A stretch of DNA of 64,000 bases, taken from contig CM041083.1 of assembly GCA_023079485.1 (NCBI GenBank), forward strand, positions 168,289,400 through 168,353,399. Direction: 5' to 3'. This document shows, piece by piece, positions 12,901 to 24,990 of the stretch. The notes beneath the pieces were generated by a model that made no database searches, was not told the DNA's origin, and worked only from the letters and a program-made list of their open reading frames with translations. The position numbers were made by a program, and so were the translations under genes. This DNA comes from Archilochus colubris. Taxonomy: Eukaryota; Chordata; Aves; Apodiformes; Trochilidae. Numbering within the stretch: the stretch's first letter is position 1; every line of letters begins with the position of its first letter.

Positions 12901-14219
12901 GAGACAATTGCAAATCACTGAGGTCAGACTCTCAGACATGCTCATAAGAAAGCATCTGAATTTCATTTGGTTAGGTATTTCCCATGTTGATACTGACAGA
13001 AGAAAATCAAGTATTGGTCATGCAGGCAGCTACCAAAGAGAGAGCTCCAGCTGCCAGGTTTCTCTGTACATCATTCCCAGATCCTCAACTACTCTCCTGC
13101 TGCTCCTCAGTGCTGTGAGCAAACCTGGATTTAGGGGTTAGAAGGAACAGCAGCAAGCTCCTCCCAGGTCCCCAGAGCAGAAAAATCTATCCTCTGAAAG
13201 AAGTAGTATCAGATAATGAAGGTAGCTTAGTCTAAATGTTGCTTAGTTAGGGTTGTTGCAAGTCAGGGTTGTTCTGCAGGGGAAGGGGATCCAGGAGACT
13301 GGGTGGTGGCCAGGCAAGGGAAGGGAAATGTCCCAGGTACCTTCGCAGGTAAGGGAAGTGTCCTTCTCAGAAAGGGCACAGTCCTGCAGTGTCCCAGCCA
13401 GGCCACCAAGGCAGTGAAATAGACAGTGATGCAGCAAGATGATCCCTTGCCCAAACAGCCAGCCCCAGGATGGGGAGTGATGCCCATGGGACTCTGTTAA
13501 CACTGGTAGTTAAATCAAAATAGATAGCTATCTATATAAAGGTATCCATTCATATGTATCACTGATATGTATATAACTAACTAGAGTGGGTGCTTTCCAT
13601 TGATTAAGTTCTTTAACATTTTCTTCCTTTGTTTAATTGTTACACACTGGTTGCTGGTTTATTCAGTTTAATGGTACTTTGATTTCAAAAGGTTAGGTCT
13701 ATATGCATAAGGGCAATGTAGGTCTTTCCCCAAAAGGTCAGTGTAAGTCTTTTTAAAATAAGAGTCCTGATCTTTTTTGATTTCATCTTTCCAGCTCCAA
13801 TATGGAGTCCTGTTCTTTGGGATGCTTCTGCATCATTGATTCCAGCCATTCTTCATCATAGTCAATCACATTATAAAATTCTTTTCACTGAAAATGTTCT
13901 ACATTGAAACCAACTCAGTTTCTTGTCACTACTAGTTTCAGTACAATATTTTTCAAGAACATTTTTTTCCCCTGTTCCTATGCCATATGTCATACTTATG
14001 TCAAACTTGTCCCTTAGGTTTAATAGGCCTACTTTTTCTTTTCCATCTACTTTTATCATATCTTAATACAAATGGTTACTCTCGGTTTTCAGTGAGTTAT
14101 GTTAAAAAAAATTAATAATCTTTGTCCAGTAAACAGGCTTTCTGTTCCTGTAACAGTACTATTAATTTCTTTTGCTTCTTCACTCGCTCCATTAAGACTT
14201 TAACTTGTTGAGTTCTTAT
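12901..14219. other. Non-coding interval, partly GC-richer
   Basis: 12901-13500 keeps the higher GC of the preceding LTR-like segment and may be part of the same element. It includes a short direct repeat with shared core 'aagggaa(a)tgtcc' at 13312-13333 and 13345-13363. From 13500 the sequence returns to AT-rich unique DNA. Overlapping minus-strand frames at 13243-13503 have no recognisable domain. Confidence 0.5.
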
Positions 14220-14990
14220 GACTGGAATTCTAAACTCTATACCAGATAATGTCTCACCAGTGCAACTTATAATTAATACTTAATGCTTTCGTTTTGTGAA
14301 AGCCTCACTGGATACATCTGAGAATTGTATTTCCATTTTTTACTGCTACATGCACCTAGGTGGTGAATAATAATTCTATGACTGGCTAATACCCCAAAGT
14401 CTCCCTGTTTCAACCAGTGGGTCTTAGGATGATTGCAGAAGTTCTGATTGAAGAAATTCTCATCGCTCCCTATGTTCATTACCTCGCATTTAAAACTAAT
14501 TAAATCACACACATCCCAGTTCTCAGGTCTATCCATTTCTTCCCATGTGATATTCTGATCATCTTCCATATTGTAACTGTCTGCTAGAGTTTTATTTCTT
14601 GAAAAAAAGAAATCTTAATGCTTTCTTGGGGATTTTTTTTGTATTCAAGATATTACTATTTTCCATAGGATTGGGTCTGATACTGATTCTTGAGGAACTG
14701 CAGTCGACAACGCATTTTTATTTTAGCACAAATTTTTGTGTTTCCCACCCTGTCTTCTGCTAATCCATCTTTTATTCTAAGTATGCAACAATTTTCCATG
14801 TGCATTGAATCCAAGTAGGTTAAGTACTAAATTAATCTCTTCAGACAAGCTCAGTTACCAAAGTCCAGTCAGACACAATCCACTTGCTAATTCATGGGCC
14901 ATTATAGCCTCTTTCTCCATAAATTTCAATATAATTCGTAAGTTGTACTACAACTAATATAAGATTACTGGGCTTTGTTGGGACATTTGT
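14220..14990 (-). mobile_element. Ancient CR1-type LINE fragment, minus strand
   Basis: Read on the minus strand, this resembles the reverse-transcriptase half of an old amniote CR1. The plus strand shows decayed counterparts of known blocks. These are 'taccccaaagtctccctgtt' (family: acCCCcAggTcc), 'gatactgattcttgaggaact' (GATCCttGaGGaACt), 'ccaaagtccagtcagac' (aaaGtCcAGatA) and 'ttaatctcttcagacaagct'. It is far more diverged than the other CR1 pieces in the window, implying an older insertion. Both ends are indistinct. Confidence 0.65.
14273..14569 (-). pseudogene. Decayed CR1 ORF2 segment (open by chance)
   Basis: This 98-codon minus-strand frame contains ENWDV...FKCEVMNIG followed by GDFGVLASHR. 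They match, in order, the CR1 ORF2 motifs L-E-N/R-W-A...F-N-x-x-K-C-x-V-M-x-I/L-G and E-K-D-L-G-V-L-V-D-x. In CR1 this lies just C-terminal to the reverse-transcriptase catalytic core. Upstream and downstream portions are frameshifted or lost. It is a retroelement remnant, not a host gene. Confidence 0.6.
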
Positions 14991-17900
14991 AATCCGTGTC
15001 TGAGGTACATCTAGTACAGTTTTGCTCTAGTTGTGCATTGCAGCTCTACCAAAAGCTGGAGTCACTGCTTCCAGATTCTTCCAGGCACTGTGGGCCATCC
15101 TCTCTCATAAGCAGTTCTCTGGTCCAAGCCCACAAAGCTCAGATGTCTCCTCAGGCCATGCTGAGCATCATGATTTTCCACAAACGTAGCCCCAGCAGTG
15201 CTGGGCTTTCAAAGAGAGAGCTGTGAGTGATCAGGACTCACTGGTTCAGCGAGGGACCAGGATTTCCTAGCAGGCTCAGCCACCCTTATTACTCTCAAAT
15301 GAATCTCCTAGGAAACAGCAAACTGAAGCTGCCTTATCTTTTCCCTAGAGCCTGCCCTACCTCCAGTCCTACAAGCAGGCACAAACAGACTGCCACAATA
15401 ATACAGAGCTCTGCATGCACCATAGTGCCTGAAGAAATGCCGGGAGCACTGTGTAGGGTGACCCCAGCTAGAGATGTGAGGTTTTGTGGGGTTTGCCTCT
15501 GGAGGGGGTGATCTAGCCCTGTGCTGTCAGTATCAACAGGGAAGATAAATGCAGAGTGGAAAATAAATGACAAAAGGCAGGTCCTGAGAGTGAGGCTCTG
15601 TAAGAGGTCACACAGCTGTAGGGTGTAGCTCAGCTGTGCAGAAAGAGTGTGCACTGAGTGGAGATTGCAGACACCAAAGATTTCTTTCCCATTTGCAAAG
15701 AAATGAAACTCTGCTGAAGCTTTTACTTTGCTGTTTGGATAAAACTCATATTTTCCATTGCAGTTATTGAAAATATTGGAACATTTATTAATGAATATGG
15801 CTTTTCAGTTCAGGGATGTCATCTTATCATGGATGATAGAATAAAATAAACAGAAAAAAAGAGAATTTTAATCATATTTTTTTAGATTAAATCAAATCCA
15901 AAACACAATTTACATATACCATAAAAACTAGATAGAACTGATATGATATTATGAACAGGCAATGTCATTTTTTAATCTTCATTTTAAAAACACTTGCCTT
16001 GCTGATAAACACCAATGCAATTGTCACAGACACAGATCTTTACTCTCTGCCTATGAATAACAACAGAGCCAAATGAGAATTCTCCAACTGTTTCACTTTC
16101 CGTGTGTTTATCCACAGTTTTTGAGTTTTTTCTAATGGCAGCTCTAGTCATTAGGTGGTCTGTAATCCAAACACTCTTGGCACTGAATTCATTTAGCTTC
16201 TGAGTCAGTCATATCTACTCCAGTGCCAGGTGAATATTTATGAACTGGGGCAAGAAGAGTGTTCAATAAAATGGAAGACACACGCTAGGTGCTATAAAAA
16301 CATCCATAGTCCCTGCCAGAAAATCTTAAAGGCTAAAACCTTCTTGCCACAAACCGTTTGGCACTTAAGTAGCCTAACTATCAGAGTGAGTCTGTGCCCA
16401 TTCAAGGATCTAGCCCAGTCCATAAAATTATCCATGTGCATAACTGCTGATGAGTTTAGAACAGCGGAGGCAAATGACTTATAAATGGATCTCACAGATG
16501 GCAACACTGTTCAAAGAAGATTCCTCTTCTCCACTGGTGTGAAGTTGAGTCTGAGGTACATAACTACTGAAGGCTGAGGGAGGGTCAGAGAGCAGTAAAA
16601 GAAGTTGGAGGCCTTTGAGCTTCACAGGTTGATAGTGGAGGGGCTGAGAACCACGACCCTTCTAACAGCATGCAGCATTCAGCAGCCAGAGTTTATGCAG
16701 TAGGTACAGGCTCCCAGTCTGAAAACATACAGAATTTGGAGGTGTTAAAAGTTAAAGCAGTGGCTTTTATATTGTACTCCATCTTTTGTATTTAATTTCA
16801 GGAGCTGAATGCAGGCTCAATTCCAGACTGAGTTCTCCCTAAGGAAAGCTGTTATGGGATCCTCCAAAACAAGCAATGAATATTTTTCAGAAAGTGAGAA
16901 GAGTATTACATATATATATATAATATATACACGTATAGTATTCCCTATTACAGAAAAAAGAATGTCTGATTTTAGTTTTGCAACAGTGTGCCACAACCAT
17001 TTTGCTGAAAATACAGTTACCACAATGAGAAATAACATGAAATGCACATAGATTTACAAATGCTTTTGTATCTGATTAGATTTACTATGAATTCCCTAAG
17101 GCTCCTCTTCCCTTTCTGGTCTCTTTAGTTTCAAAGATAAACCAATTGAACTGATAATTCAACAAGCCACATTATTTTTTTTTTTCAGAAGAAGTAACGT
17201 CACTTGTAGCAAACTGGGGTTTTGTGACATTTTAAAACTAATAATAAATAAAATAGGATTTGCAAAAGAGAGAAAGCAATGTCCATGAAGTCCTCTTCAC
17301 TACCATAAACATTTATGATAAAAATAAATTGCAGAGTGAAACACTGGAAATATTTCTGTACTTTCATTTCAAGTCACAAAATATATATTTCCTCATTTAT
17401 CCTTACTGTCTTAACAAACAAAATCTAAGTAATATGGGGAGAGCATTTATGCATGAGCTGTGCAAACAGAACACAAAATAGCAAGACTTTTAATGTTCCA
17501 GGCAAGTATTTTATCAGATTGTGCTGTTTACACATTGTTTCGAGTGTTCAGTGTTCATATTATGTGATAATAAGTTCTGCACTGAAAAAAAAAAACAAGA
17601 CCTAGGACACTAACTAGCTGGCTTGTGGAGAGATAGATAGATAAGGCTTCTGTTTATTTAGGTTTTCAAATACCTTTTTACTTTTCGTGCCTTTGCTGAC
17701 TGTTCAGCTAAAAGTAGAATTTATCAGTCTTTCCCATTTCCAGTATGCATTATGTTATGGGCTTCTAATGTTGGTAACGAGTAGATATTTTTTTTAAAGG
17801 GTCATATCATTAGACCCTGGCACAAGGGTCAAGTTAAAGTACTGAACATGGTTTCTGGATTTTTTTGGCTTGCTATTTTATGGGAAGAAACTGCATTTTT

Positions 17901-18340
17901 TTCAGTCTGGAAACTGTGTTTCCTACAAACGTTAGCAATAACCAAGTATCTAGAGGGCAAAGATTAAAAGTAACCAGGGATCTCAACAATAAGGTTACTC
18001 ATACATGTCTAAACAGTTCTAAATATAATTTTATTCCTGAAATGACTCTTCAACAGTGATTATTAAGCAGTAATCTAACCTATCATAAATATGTTATAAA
18101 TACAGGAGTTTTTGCTCTTCTAGAGATTATATAGCAATGCAAGGCCATTATGCATAGGTGTTGCTTCACATCAGCACTTTTGGACTGTATCTTCATTGAA
18201 AAATGTCAGGTAGTTTTGTCAGCAGGATATATTCTTTCTAAGAGGCAACATAAGTCTTTTGAATCTTTACAGCATTTGTACTCTGAGACAGCTAAATGAG
18301 GCCACCCCCTGGCCATGGTTCACCTCCTGATAAAAACTTC
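14991..18340. other. Non-coding interval
   Basis: 15000-15660 is moderately GC-richer. It contains overlapping open frames of 76-106 codons on both strands (14996-15654), none with a recognisable domain. Beyond that the DNA is AT-rich, with an (AT)n stretch at 16908-16936 and short T and A runs near 17175 and 17586. At 15596-15617 'ctctgtaagaggtcacacag' faintly recalls MIR/L2 tails but is too short to call. Confidence 0.55.
16908..16936. repeat. (AT)n microsatellite
   Basis: 'acatatatatatataatata' continuing to 'tacacgta': a short interrupted AT dinucleotide repeat. Confidence 0.9.
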
Positions 18341-18495
18341 AGAATCACAGAATGTCAGGGGTTGGAAGGGACCTCTGAAGATCATTGAGTCCAACCCCCC
18401 TGGCAAAGCAGGACCAAGACTAGGGCAGGTCTCTCAGAAATGCATCCCGAGGGGTCTTGGAAATCTCCAGAGGAGGAGAAGGAGGAGACTCCCAG
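18341..18495 (-). mobile_element. CR1 LINE 3' end, minus strand
   Basis: It begins at the CR1 3' terminus with 'agaatcacagaatgtcaggg', then 'gttggaagggacctctgaag', 'atcattgagtccaaccccc', and a block ending 'aaatctccagaggagg'. This order is diagnostic of bird CR1 copies whose 3' end carries the 'agaatcacagaatgt' terminus. It is 5' truncated after roughly 155 bp. The plus-strand frame at 18315-18500 is a product of this repeat. Confidence 0.92.
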
Positions 18496-19667
18496 CTTAA
18501 ATTTTACAGAAACTTAATTATTACATGGCAAGTCTTTGGCTGGTTTGCTTAAGATAGTCATTAGGGTTGCATATGTGGTAACCTTGATGTCCCAGGGGCA
18601 CAAGCAAAGAATTTATTTTTTTTTTAATGGAGTCAAGATCTTTTATTACAAATTAATTCACTTTTTAAAAAAATAAGCCACAAACCAACAGATAGATTCA
18701 CAAGCCTGAAGTTACCTGAAGAACAATTATCATGTCTGGAAAGCTGTCTGGTTCTTTGGTCTGATAAAAGATACTCCCTCTTTATAAAAACTTGCAATTG
18801 TTATGAACAACCTTGTGAGCTCAGGAGTCCTCCCAGCCAGGTGTGGCTGTAGAGTAGTGCCAGGTTTCACTTACACCAAAGGCATTGCCTTCTCTAGGGC
18901 TACACAGTGCATCTTGCTTCTAGTCTTGACAAGATGCTTCTGTACCTCTTCTGGAAATCATTCATATCCAAAACCACAGATCTAACAGCCTTCTTCTGAT
19001 ATAAACTTATGCTAAGCAATGTCTTTGCATTTCCCCAGATCACATGAGCCTGTATCTTTATGTATTCTTTGATCATGTTGAAAGGATGAATCCATTGTGC
19101 TTGTTTATTAGCCCCAGCAACTGTGTTCAGTACATGGGTGGAAACATCCCCTTCAGCATGTTAATTTCAAATTCACACCAGGGGTTCCTTTGTGTTCTGA
19201 GAGAATAGAGTTCTTTGATTACACAAGACCTAAGTGGCATTTCAGAATATCAGCATTAATAACTCATTCCTACAGATCCACCAGGTAGAATTAAAATTAG
19301 GAAGAAGGGTTATAACTTGTCAAACTACGTTTCTAATTAATGGAGTTACTTGTGTTACAACAACTACGTTCTCCATCATAGACTACATTGTTTTCCTAAA
19401 TACTGTGTTCTCATGTTGTGTGAAGATCTGTGGTTTTGAAAATCTACCATTATGAATACAGAGGTGAACATATGACAATATATTAGAAATCTTCAAAACC
19501 TGTTAGAATAAGCATAAAACTCTGGATTTACTAGAGAAATATTTTTAATATTTTTCTGCATGATGTTCATAACCATGCATGATTTCAAGTTCTTCTGTAG
19601 GTGCAATGTAGTAGAAATAACATGCTTTTTCTATAGAATGATTAATTGTTTCCATAAAAGCAAATGT

Positions 19668-19742
19668 TGTGGGTTTGGGTTTTTTTTGTTGTTGTTGTTG
19701 CTTTTTGTTTTGGGATTATTTGGGGGTTTGGGGTTTTTTTGT
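19668..19742. repeat. T/G-rich tract with (GTT)n
   Basis: 'tttttttgttgttgttgttg' flanked by 'gggtttggg' and 'gggggtttgggg' blocks. The G-run spacing could allow local G-quadruplex-like folding, but this is only a composition feature. Confidence 0.88.
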
Positions 19743-20580
19743 AATCATCTGGGGACAGAACTGTGAGCTGAAACTTTCAAAGCTCCAGTAGTATAATTAC
19801 ATTTTGCTTGGAAAATAATGCACTTCCTTTCATTGTCTTTTACCCTAATTTATGAGTGAAGATGGATAATATAGTGCATCCATGGGTGGGATTGATCCTG
19901 CCTAAATTAGACATCTAAAACTTAGTTACCTAAGCACAGTCTGACTCTCTTGTGTTTCCCTCAGAGCTAATGGAGATCAGTAGACACCTCCCAGCTGGTT
20001 CTTAGCCTCAAAGAGAAATCCAGCAAAGACCAGATGAATTCCTCTTTGCAGATGTTTGTGTCTCTCTATTAACTATAAAAATACCTTAGGGTGATGAGCT
20101 CAGGCTTAAACTTGCCACCGTCAATACACATGGCAAACATTCCTTCACAAATCCACATAATTAATGTCAAATCACTATTTACAGCGTGCCTCCCCTGTGA
20201 AACCTACAGGGCTTACTGACAATGGACAAGCTGCTAGTGAGCTCAGACTTTTTGTGTGACAATTTGTTTATTTTTTGTTATCTTAACTCCCCCTTTCTCC
20301 CTAGTGGGTGCTTTATACACATATGTATATCTTGCCAATCCGTAGACAAAGTCCTGGCTCTGTTGAAGATGGCAGGGTCAGGATTTCTTGTTCTCTGTTA
20401 AATACCACAAAATATACACAACAGTTGTGTCCCAGTCGTTAATATAATGCATTTATCACTGCATATTATCTCTCATCTCACAGTTCTCCATAAGAAGTTG
20501 TAAAACAGAAACCTGCAAAGGACATATAATGAAACTGATCAAATAAAATGTCTGTGACAGTAAGCTTGGTCTGCTCCTGA

Positions 20581-20630
20581 AAGGAAAAAAAACCAAAACA
20601 AAAACCCCAACACCAACCAACAAAAAAATA
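20581..20630. repeat. A/C-rich simple tract
   Basis: A-rich sequence punctuated by C pairs ('aaccaaaacaaaaaccccaa' and onwards). Confidence 0.88.
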
Positions 20631-22754
20631 TAATATGTAAAATGATCCTTTCAATGAAAATTGAGTTTTTATGGTTCCTTATTAGAGACTCTCCTTACAA
20701 CTAATTATATTAAACTTCTACATTCTCTGCTTTGTCTCATCAGTAATCTCACAATCTTCAAATCTGTGAAAGCAAATGCTTAGTCAGTGTGTAAATTGGG
20801 TACAATTATCATTATGACCACACAGTAATATGAAAATAATTAGACCATTGCTAGCAGCAAAAATATAAATCAAATCAGTTTCTAATAAGAACATTAATAA
20901 TTTGTTAAAGATACAATCTATTGCACATGAAGACTGGAAAGCAGCTGAGCTGAGCTGCTTTGCTGAAGACAGTGCTTGTTTTGAAATAAAGAGCACAAAG
21001 TTCAGTGTCTGTGCATCAGTGATAATCTATGGGTGATTGTGTTCAAGAGGATTTATAACCTATTCCAAATGCGTGAAGCCAGTGGAACTGGGAAATCGAA
21101 TGGCTGAGTGGTATTTATTATGCTACCCTTATCTTTGCCAATGTGGAGGGAGAGACTGGGATAGTTCACTTTGCCTCCAGGCATCCAGTAATGAGCCAAC
21201 CAATGGTGCATTAGGAAGTAGTGGGCAAGTGGCATTATCATCAGGTGCATTTTTAGTAGCAGAGTCAAGTAGCACTGGGAGCATTATAAGTAGTGCAGTC
21301 GAGTGCTAGAGCATTGGTTATTATAGCAGAGAATGTATAATGGCAGGAAAGCTTTGGGAAATGTAGCAAGCAGAGTTAGGCCTGAAACATCCACTTTAAA
21401 TACTGCCAAACTTTGAAGAGCAGAAGGTCTAAACTCAGACTTTCCCTTTGGCACCTAGGGATCACTCTAATGGGCGAAACCTGATTGTCAGGTTCGAACT
21501 GTCTCAAATCCTAGAAAATCCTGGATACATTTCTGATAACAAGTAACACAGTCCAGATTCTTTCAGACGACAATAGATGGAGAAGCTGAAAGCCACAGCA
21601 AACTTTTCAAAAGGAGCCATTTGGCACGATAAGCATGGCTGTTGGGGGCTGAGGTAATACCAAATATGCAATCTGATAATTATGAAAGAATTGTAAAGGA
21701 TGAGCAATATTACTCAAGTTTTTCCAGATAATAGTACCTGGAAAGGATCTTGACAATGTCAGGGATCACAGTAAACCTTTAGGTAAAGGGGTCTATAGGG
21801 TATTGGAAAGCCCTGAATAGGGTAAGGGTCTACTGCTCCAGGGTAAGTCTCTATGGATCAAGAAGTCAAGACCTGTCATGAAGGGAATGTATGCTAGCTT
21901 GGAAGTTAAAACACAAGGACTACCTCCCTGTCCAAGTTTTTCTCCTAACATCACCCAGATTTTTCTCTTCCCCACATATTGTCCTGGGACCAGGTCACCT
22001 AACATACACAACAGGTCTGCTACAGAATTTCACTGGGCTGGGGTAAACTTTGTAAATCAAGAGGTAGAGGAAGATCTCTGTCCAACTCTAATATATCTCC
22101 TTTAGATTAGTGATGAATGGTACTTGGGTGAGGGGTCAAACACATGGGGAAGCATCACAGTGCAGAGATGGTAGTCACAGGATGGAGCAAGTCAGGGAAA
22201 AAATCCGGAATCATGGGCTTTGTGACAATATCAACACATTCGGAGCAAGTAGCTACCTTGCATGTTTGGACTCAGGATATTTCTGAACTGTTCATGTATC
22301 ATCAACAGAAGCCACAGGTGGCTGATATGAAATCTGGACTCTGGTCTTCTTCCAGCTTTAGACCATCAGTGAAACCATAGTAATGCTTGGAAATCATTGA
22401 CATTCTGAATGGGAGATGTGCCAAAGTCTTGATAACTTTTGCTAGTCCATGGAAAGCTGAAAAGCTTCAGAATGTACAGCCCTAATCTATCCAGACTGGG
22501 TGACAGTTTAAGGTGAGAGTGAAGGATAGATGAAATGTCTGTATAACCCTTAAGTCCTCCACAGGCAAGACTGTGAAGACTGTCAAGATTCCTGTATCAT
22601 TTCTCTAGGTGGGTATAGTAGGAAGGTAGCAGGAAGACTAAATGGGAAGAGAGTCTCTTGAAATAGTACTAAAATATGTGTGAGAAGTGTTTTTCTCCAC
22701 CTCCTCTCACAAGAGCAGATGTCTTGGACCAAGTGTAGCTTATATCTGCATTTT

Positions 22755-22822
22755 CAGGAGGGATGGAACTAGATGACCTTCAAGGCTGCTTCCAACCCAC
22801 ATCTTTCTATGGTTTTATGATT
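22755..22822 (+). mobile_element. CR1 LINE 3' end, plus strand
   Basis: 'ggatggaactagatgacctt' followed by 'caaggctgcttccaaccca' and the terminus 'tttctatggttttatgatt' is the plus-strand form of the CR1 3' end (family: ggAcTaGATGAcCTt.gAgGt.CcTTCCAACCC...TTCTATGaTTcTATGATT). It is a very short copy of under 70 bp, 5' truncated. Confidence 0.85.
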
Positions 22823-24956
22823 AAGACCCTGCAGAGAGGAATGAAGACTAAATGTGCATACCAGTAGATGCAGAGCAAGTAATCAAGACCTTTTTCTCCA
22901 TTGTTAAGACTTTCCCCAATGTTTGGTGACAATAAAGGGCTTTGGTGATGGCACTAGTTATGATAGGCAGTGAAAATGTGGTCAGCATCTTCAGTTAGTC
23001 TAACGGGGAGATCTGCTTCATCTGATGCACAGAAGCATATGCCAAGTCACACTACCACTGCTCATGGAATATTTCTCTGCAGACAGCAGGGAGATGACTC
23101 TCACATAAGAAAACCAAAGACAAAGTGCAGCTAGGTGCTGAAATCTTAGACATTTAAGTGAGAATTAGAAACAGAAATCGCTATCAAATCGCTGCAATTA
23201 TGTTGAATCGAATCAGAAAAGGAGCCCATAACACTTAATAGAATTTTCTCTAATCACTGAAAGAATACAAGGAACCCAAAGGATACTTTTCCCTAATAAA
23301 ATAATATTATAAATTAATATAAAATAATTTCTCTTTTAAACAAAAAGAAATCTTTCACTCTGGTTGCAGCTACCAAATTTCACTCTTTTCTTAATGCTCA
23401 ATTCCTTTCAGCTGAAAAAAGAAAAAGCAGTGAAAAATAAGTGTGTCATTCAGCACTGTCCTAGTAATAAAGGAAACTTATGTATAGGTATGTATCATGT
23501 TTTAAGCAAACATCTCTTTCCGTACTTTCTTTTGAAGAAAATTTGTAAGAAAAGAATTGCTAAGAATCTTGCAGTTGAGTATGCTGCCCTTCTTCTGTTT
23601 TACTTTTGTATTGGCTTATATAGACACAATTACTCTGGAGAGAGAACTTTGTCAAGGCTGTTTTAAGGAGGCATCAGGTACTTTTGCAGTGTCAGGGCTG
23701 GTACCAAAATCCAGGCTGTTTGGATCTGTAACCAGTAACAAATAGAGCTGGTCTGGTGACAAACGTAGAAATAAATGCCAAGATAACTTATGTTCTTCTC
23801 ACACAGAACTATCATTTATGGGGTAGGTGTTATTTCTTCTTAGGTATTGGTCAGAATCTGTAACATACTGTAGTTCATGCAAAAGTGGAACATAGCAGCA
23901 GTGTCTGTGTAGATTCATGTCTGAGCTCTTTGAGCTTTTCATTCATCTTACATCAATTTTTATGAGATATTGTCTCTCCTGGAATGTTGGACGGTGTTCC
24001 TATTATTCAGTTATTTTCCACATTTTTGCTGTCTGTCTACCTGTTTCTGCTGACACCAATCAGTTATGACTAGTCCTTTGCTATGCAAACTGGAGATCTT
24101 CCTCCTTTTCACTTTAAAGGATGGTACTCAGAACGTAAAGTGGTTGTTATTAGAAATTCAGTGTTTTCTAACAAATACCACATTCAGAATGAAGTATACA
24201 GAGAACCATTACCTTGGACACAGAAATAACTGGAGTTTATTGAGAGTTTTCTAAATGCCTGACAGAGGGTTTCAAGAGTGCTGAAGCTTTCCGATTTTCC
24301 TTTAGGAAAATGAATGTCTGAGACATGAATCACTCCTTAGAAGGTTCTACAGCTTCCACTGATTAAAAACCGAGTGCAGAGAGCTGTGGCTGATCCTGAA
24401 TTCTGCACAGTAGGTGTTCATACTTGATCAAAAGGGTCTCATCCATAGTGACATGTTTCAGTTGGTGCTGAAAGAAACATGTTTGGGGTTAATCTGAACC
24501 AAACCAATAAATATATACATACCAACATTCAGATTTAAATATCTCACTTGGGATACAACAAACTAGTTCAATATTCAATGAAAGATGAGTGAGCAGACTA
24601 CTGAAATATATTTCCATACATACTTACATCTCCAGTCATCTCATCTCGTAGCCATGTGTTCTTTTAAAATCCTTAACTGCATATCATAACCCACAGTGTT
24701 TTCCCATAATAACCCTACATTTCTGTCTGAGTTCTACCTATTTGCTCCTCACAGTACTTTTTAACTACCTGCAGAGTTTTGTCCCTAATTATGGCATGCT
24801 CTGACTGATGAGTTTGGTGATGAGGATCCTAATGGTGAAAGAGAGCAGATGACTATTTCACTGAAACACATTCGCTCTGTGAGTCATAGACATAGGCCCT
24901 GTTTCTCTTCCTACCTGCCCATGATAAAGAAACATGTAGGGCCTTAAATTTGTACC

Positions 24957-24990
24957 TTTTTTTGTTGTTTTTTTTTTTTTTTTTTTTTCT
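24957..24990. repeat. Poly(T) tract
   Basis: Interrupted only by 'gttg' near its start. It could be the complement of a retroposon poly(A) tail, but no flanking element was recognised. Confidence 0.9.

Larger units (their letters stand above)
18496..22754. other. Non-coding unique interval
   Basis: No supported gene. It holds a T/G-rich tract at 19668-19742 and an A/C-rich tract at 20581-20630. A locally redundant segment at 21250-21345 contains related 'agtagcagagtc' and 'agtagtgcagtc' strings. Open frames at 21037-21309 (90 codons), 21878-22105 and 22144-22380 carry no recognisable domain. 19895-19990 ('gcctaaattagacatctaaa' and onwards) recalls short dispersed 'GCCTAA..TTAGGC' amniote repeats, but I cannot name one. 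Confidence 0.55.

Noticed and set aside
12737..13141. 134-codon plus-strand open frame as a gene
   Set aside because: It lies in the tandemly duplicated, LTR-like GC-rich patch. The protein shows no recognisable domain and the frame is not preserved in the sister repeat unit.
15590..15640. MIR-type SINE tail near 'gaggtcacacagct'
   Set aside because: The match is only about a dozen bases, with no supporting flank.
18296..18316. CTCF site at 'gaggccaccccctggccatg'
   Set aside because: On the minus strand only the CAGGGGG part fits. The essential upstream CCA is absent.
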